DNA of 6,185 nucleotides from CAYMLL01 sp964390645 (GTDB lineage: Bacteria > Planctomycetota > UBA8108). This document shows positions 4,701-6,185 of the stretch, piece by piece. The stretch lies in contig CAYMLL010000389.1 in NCBI GenBank assembly GCA_964390645.1, positions 1-6,185 of the forward strand, written 5' to 3'. Every line of letters begins with the position of its first letter. Positions within the stretch are counted from its first letter, which is position 1. Position numbers and translations under genes: made by a program. The notes under the pieces were generated by a model. It saw only the letters and a list, made by a program, of their open reading frames with translations, was not told the DNA's origin and did not search any database.

Positions 4701-6185
4701 GTTCGGGAACTCCGAGGACGAGTACCGTTGCGTCGGCCCGACCGGCCCGGGCAGCGGCTTCAAGTTCCTCCTCAACGACGCCGACGGATTCACACGCTCC
4801 GCCGGCAACCGTACCGGCAGGGGTCGTCCCGGCCGACAGAACGGCGATGGCCCGGGCAGCATCTTCAGCATGCTGCGCCGCGAGAACCATCCGGACTACC
4901 GGGTCCTGCTCGCCGACCGTATCCAGGAGCTCTTCTTCGACGACGGGGTGATGACGCCCGCGAAGAACCGCGCACGGCTTCTCGAACGCTGCGACGAGGT
5001 CGAGCGCGCCTTCATCGCCGAGGCCGCGCGCTGGGGCTACCGCACCCCGTCGTCCTGGCGGGGCGCCAAGAGCAGCTACCTCGCGGGCGTCCTGCCGTCG
5101 CGCACCGCGGCGGTGATCAGACAGTACCGCGCCGCGGGATTCCTGCTGCCGACGACCGCGCCGCGGCTCGCCCGGCACGGTGGGGCCATCGAGGCGGGCT
5201 TTCGCCTGACGATGAGCGCCCCGTCCGGGACCGTCCACTACACCCTGGACGGCTCGGATCCGCGTCTGCCGGGCGGGGCGATCTCGGACACCGCCCGGGT
5301 CTACTCGTCACCCGTCGTCCTCGAGGAGACCGTCGTCGTCGCGGCGCGGGCCCGGACGAGCTCCGGGTCCTGGAGCGCGGTCACGGACGCGGTCTTCCAC
5401 ACCGACATGCCGCTGCGCGTCACGGAGATCATGTACAACCCGGCGCCGCCCGCGGACGGCAGTCCGTTCCGGCGCCGGGAGCTGGAGTACATCGAGCTCC
5501 AGAACGTCGGCGGCGAGAGTCTCGACCTGAACGGCGTCCGGCTGGTGGGCGGCATCGAGTTCGACTTCACCGCCAGCGCGGTGACCGAGCTGGCGCCCGG
5601 CGAGATCGTCGTGCTCGTCGAGGACATCCGGGGATTCGCGAGCCGCTACGACCTCGCCCGGGTCCTCGTCGCCGGGGAGTACTCCGGCGCGCTCAGCGAT
5701 GGGGGCGAGCGTATCGCCATCCACGGCAGGCTCGACGAGCCCGTCCTCGAGTTCGAGTACGACGACGCGTGGTATCCGCAGACCGACGGCTCGGGGACCT
5801 CGCTGGTGATCGTCGATCCGGCGGCCGATCTCGCGACGTGGAGCGAAGCCACGAGCTGGCGTCCGAGCGACTTCGAGCTGGGCTCGCCGGGAGTCGAGGA
5901 GTCGGAAGTCGCGCCTCGAGGGCGACAGCTGCCGGCGGACGCGAACCAGGATTCCCTGGTCGACATCTCGGACGGCGTCGCGCTGCTGCGGCATCTGTTC
6001 GGGCGGTCTCCGGCAGTCCTTCCGTGCGGCGATGGCACGCTCTCCAGTGAGGGCAACATCGCGCTGCTGGATGCGAACGGCGACGACGCGGTCGACGTGG
6101 CGGACGTTCTCTGGGTGCTCGCGTACCTGTTCCGGTCCGGAGACTCGCCGAGCCTGGGGACGCGGTGCGTGTCGCTTCCCGGCTG
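1732..6185 (+). CDS. Giant secreted lamin-tail / F-type lectin / CotH-kinase / dockerin-like protein (3' end beyond window)
   Basis: The frame is open from ATG 1732 to the window edge: 1484 residues visible, no stop. Residues 1-27 are a Sec signal (MKRPLAL, hydrophobic core, cleavage probably after LCA). Then: lamin-tail domain (about 29-150), N-terminal half of a jelly-roll module (169-203), two F-type lectin domains (214-355 and 365-507), C-terminal half of the jelly-roll (513-634), chitobiase-C-like domain (669-744), CotH-type kinase (776-1105), second chitobiase-C-like domain (1144-1223), second lamin-tail domain (1227-1387) and two dockerin-like calcium loops (from 1401). It is likely exported and cell-surface or extracellular: the lectins would bind fucosylated glycans, and the kinase might phosphorylate protein substrates, as CotH does in Bacillus spore coats. 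In-frame GTG 1702 or 1669 are other starts, but ATG 1732 gives a normal signal peptide directly. Long frames on both strands within this span, including an 1107-codon antisense one, are shadows. Domains are recognised by motif; the substrate and role are inference. Confidence 0.95.
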   Translation, partial: MKRPLALVSAVVASLCVLPGALVSLCAQPLVITEIMTENRGALLDEDGDSSDWIELQNQSASAFDLEGWRLTDDPRDLSKWSFPAVELLPGRYLLVFASGKDRAVSGAELHTGFRLDVDGEFLALVAPDGLEVVHAYSPAYPPQRAGVSYGLSQRAASVELVRAGSDTRFLVPRDGSLGSAWTEAVFDDVGWDAVEVAVGFEAGEAPPPPVELVNIAPAGVATQSTTGYGGVPARAIDGNRSGRFGDGSITHTATGDPQPWWQLALDGRHVVRSLVLWNREDCCSRRLSNFRISLRDAEAEIVFSEDFFTAGAGFPDPSLEIPVGDVETATVRVELLGSNAEDELYLSLAEVEVLALVEGLPGGANVAFGKVARQSSTAFGGFASRAVDGNTDGVYSRNSISHTSPSDAAPFWEVDLASEYNLGSAVLWNRLDCCSHRLSDFRVAVLDDAGAVVTRSDHFTDGGFPGAQDYELVFPVGTRGRFVRVEKLGPDRDGENILSLAEVEVFDEDLAFHRLLRTDVEDRMLGLNASAYLRVPFEVDDPGRIDLLTLRMKYDDGFVAYLNGAEIARRNAPGVTRWNASATREQPDSSALVFEEIDISDRADLLLSGANVLAIHGLNIAADDDDFLVLPELTAFLFVDQRESFFLEPSPGSPNDSEGFDGFVADTSFAPDRGFHDEPIEVVISTPTEGADIVYTLDSTVPTGSHGTLYSGPIRIATTTVLRAAAFKPGLGPTNVDTHTYVFLDDVIDSSVMRTSITRDPRYAPQMRAALTDLPSISIVSPRPVNGNFEVPISLEMIHRDGESGFQENAGVRYYGGAFTSFAKKNFRIYFRSEYGDTKLSYPLFDGHDRGVRAVEVFDQIELRGGSHDMNQRGFYMSNRFTDDTMLDMGNLNPHGRFVHLYLNGTYWGQYHLRERWNADMLAQYLGGEKEDYEAINGNWNVGGWPDPGVPYDGDGSAWERIKSLRGDFEAVSPYLDVRHYVDFMLMFMFGNSEDEYRCVGPTGPGSGFKFLLNDADGFTRSAGNRTGRGRPGRQNGDGPGSIFSMLRRENHPDYRVLLADRIQELFFDDGVMTPAKNRARLLERCDEVERAFIAEAARWGYRTPSSWRGAKSSYLAGVLPSRTAAVIRQYRAAGFLLPTTAPRLARHGGAIEAGFRLTMSAPSGTVHYTLDGSDPRLPGGAISDTARVYSSPVVLEETVVVAARARTSSGSWSAVTDAVFHTDMPLRVTEIMYNPAPPADGSPFRRRELEYIELQNVGGESLDLNGVRLVGGIEFDFTASAVTELAPGEIVVLVEDIRGFASRYDLARVLVAGEYSGALSDGGERIAIHGRLDEPVLEFEYDDAWYPQTDGSGTSLVIVDPAADLATWSEATSWRPSDFELGSPGVEESEVAPRGRQLPADANQDSLVDISDGVALLRHLFGRSPAVLPCGDGTLSSEGNIALLDANGDDAVDVADVLWVLAYLFRSGDSPSLGTRCVSLPG
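1816..2181 (+). other. Lamin-tail domain 1 of the giant protein
   Basis: Residues about 29-150 carry the lamin-tail (LTD) pattern: VITEIM at the start, then SDWIELQN, a FDLEGWRLTDD strand pair, LPGRYLLVFASG, and a closing GEFLALVAPDG followed by VSYGL. LTDs are immunoglobulin-like beta-sandwiches; in bacteria they are common in large secreted or surface proteins and are thought to mediate binding or scaffolding. It directly follows the signal peptide. Confidence 0.85.
2236..2340 (+). other. N-terminal half of a split jelly-roll module
   Basis: Residues about 169-203 contain FLVPRDGSLGSAWT, then FDDVGWDAVEVAVGFE. This pattern (W-T-x-x-x-FDD-x-x-W ... GFE) is what I know as the opening strands of a jelly-roll module that precedes the chitobiase-like and CotH domains in related planctomycete proteins. 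There it continues directly into the TDVE-M-G-NASAYLRVPF segment. Here that continuation appears only at about residue 518, after two lectin domains. A proline run (PPPP, 207-210) marks the junction. The assignment relies on remembered family patterns. Confidence 0.6.
2371..2796 (+). other. F-type lectin (fucolectin-like) domain 1
   Basis: Residues about 214-355. The signature is clear: ATQST near the start, AIDGN (236-240, the calcium-loop region), THT with His252, PWWQL, then NREDCCSRRL with Arg280, Asp282, vicinal Cys283-Cys284 and Arg287. In eel fucolectin, His52, Arg79 and Arg86 plus a Cys82-Cys83 disulfide form the fucose site. The Arg-to-Arg spacing of seven and the Cys pair match exactly; the His-to-Arg distance is 28 rather than 27. 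The domain closes with LSLAEVEVL. Confidence 0.85.
2824..3252 (+). other. F-type lectin (fucolectin-like) domain 2
   Basis: Residues about 365-507 form a tandem copy of the preceding domain: NVAFGKVARQSST, AVDGN (387-391), SHT with His403, PFWEVDL, and NRLDCCSHRL with Arg431, Asp433, Cys434-Cys435 and Arg438. It has the same one-residue-longer His-to-Arg spacing as copy 1 and the same closing LSLAEVEV, so the pair probably arose by internal duplication. All predicted fucose-contact residues are kept in both copies, suggesting two active sites and avidity for fucosylated glycans. Confidence 0.85.
3268..3633 (+). other. C-terminal half of the split jelly-roll module
   Basis: Residues about 513-634 include RTDVEDRMLGLNASAYLRV, the LTLRMKYDDGFVAYLNG strand pair, an EIARRNAPG turn, and GANVLAIHGLN followed by FLVLPEL. 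Related proteins carry this stretch immediately after a segment like residues 169-203, so I read it as the remainder of one beta-sandwich interrupted by the lectins. Its function is unknown; carbohydrate binding or scaffolding is likely by fold. Confidence 0.65.
3736..3963 (+). other. Chitobiase/hexosaminidase C-terminal-like domain 1
   Basis: Residues about 669-744 show the pattern of the CHB_HEX_C-type beta domain: IEVVIST, a divergent YTLDSTVPT in place of the usual YTLDGSDPT, LYSGPIRI, and TTTVLRAAAFKPG. It is a non-catalytic beta-sandwich that commonly flanks CotH kinases in such proteins. Confidence 0.8.
4057..5046 (+). other. CotH-type protein kinase domain
   Basis: Residues about 776-1105. 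Visible family features are LPSISIVS at the start, GVRYYGG, AKKNFRIYFRSEYG (Lys825/Lys826, the probable ATP-contact lysine), YPLF, IELRGGSHD, FVHLYLNGTYWGQYHLRER, the GNSEDE segment with Asp996, and NDADGF with Asp1016 and Asp1018. CotH is an atypical kinase that phosphorylates coat proteins in Bacillus. The two acidic sites sit 20-22 residues apart, close to the spacing of the CotH catalytic and metal-binding aspartates as I recall them, so the domain is probably active. The residue mapping is inference. Confidence 0.85.
5161..5400 (+). other. Chitobiase/hexosaminidase C-terminal-like domain 2
   Basis: Residues about 1144-1223 contain FRLTMSAPSGTVHYTLDGSDPR, VYSSPVVLEETVVVAARA and a closing SAVTDAVFH. 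YTLDGSDP is the family hallmark and is better preserved than in the copy before the kinase. It links the kinase to the second lamin-tail domain. Confidence 0.85.
5410..5892 (+). other. Lamin-tail domain 2 of the giant protein
   Basis: Residues about 1227-1387 begin LRVTEIMYNP, followed by ELEYIELQNVGG, LDLNGVRLVGGIEFDF, LAPGEIVVLVED, then GALSDGGERIAIHG and a closing SWRPSDFELGSPG. This is the longer lamin-tail form usual at the end of bacterial CotH proteins, unlike the shorter N-terminal copy. Confidence 0.85.
5932..6168 (+). other. Dockerin-like pair of calcium-binding loops
   Basis: Residues about 1401-1479 hold two 12-residue EF-hand-like loops, DANQDSLVDISD (1403-1414) and DANGDDAVDVAD (1447-1458), each followed by a helix with the LLRHLF or VLAYLF pattern. 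Cys1432 and Cys1479 may pair. This matches type I dockerin-like repeats found at the C-termini of planctomycete secreted proteins, where a cohesin partner is usually unknown. The domain or a short tail continues past the window edge. Confidence 0.8.

Noticed and set aside
1915..5238. A 1107-codon open frame on the minus strand, antisense to the giant gene
   Set aside because: Its translation is low-complexity, rich in Arg, Val, Glu and Ala, with no recognisable domain, while the plus strand there gives nine clear domains in one frame. Strong G/C at third codon positions keeps antisense frames open in GC-rich genes.
4608..6050. A 480-codon plus-strand frame in another register of the giant gene
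   Set aside because: It is dominated by Arg, Gly, Pro and Ala and overlaps the kinase, lamin-tail and dockerin-like domains, which read clearly in the frame starting at 1732.

Overview
The window is GC-rich (about two thirds by eye) and looks like the chromosome of a Planctomycetota bacterium or a close relative. I infer this from the largest gene. It encodes an exported protein combining lamin-tail, chitobiase-C-like, CotH-kinase and dockerin-like modules, a mixture I know mainly from planctomycete surface proteins. No species can be named, and the phylum call rests on this domain style alone.

Layout: (1) 1-111 is a leader region with a GC-rich inverted repeat and a strong ribosome binding site. 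(2) 112-582 (+) encodes a small exported, possibly lipid-anchored, beta-rich protein that I do not recognise. (3) 583-645 holds about 4.5 copies of a 14-bp GC repeat, between two genes that converge on it. (4) 667-1395 (-) encodes a DUF3750-family protein with a signal peptide. (5) 1396-1731 is a 336-bp divergent intergenic region with a perfect 9-bp inverted repeat. (6) 1732 to the window end (+) is one uninterrupted frame of 1484 visible codons, still open at base 6185. It accounts for almost three quarters of the window. Because it has no stop inside the window, open-frame searches that require a stop can miss it and report only frames in other registers.

The large protein reads, in order: signal peptide; lamin-tail domain; first half of a jelly-roll module; two tandem F-type (fucolectin-like) lectin domains; second half of the jelly-roll; chitobiase-C-like domain; CotH-type kinase domain; second chitobiase-C-like domain; second lamin-tail domain; and a pair of dockerin-like calcium loops. 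The order is almost mirror-symmetric around the kinase. The lectin pair appears to be inserted into another domain, and both lectins keep the residues expected for fucose binding.

How the genes might work together: all three proteins carry export signals, so a cell-envelope or extracellular setting is plausible. The genes are convergent or divergent to one another, so they are not an operon and no shared pathway can be shown. I see no RNA genes, CRISPR array, insertion sequence, integrase or phage genes. The exciting part of the window is the architecture of the large lectin-kinase protein rather than a multi-gene system.
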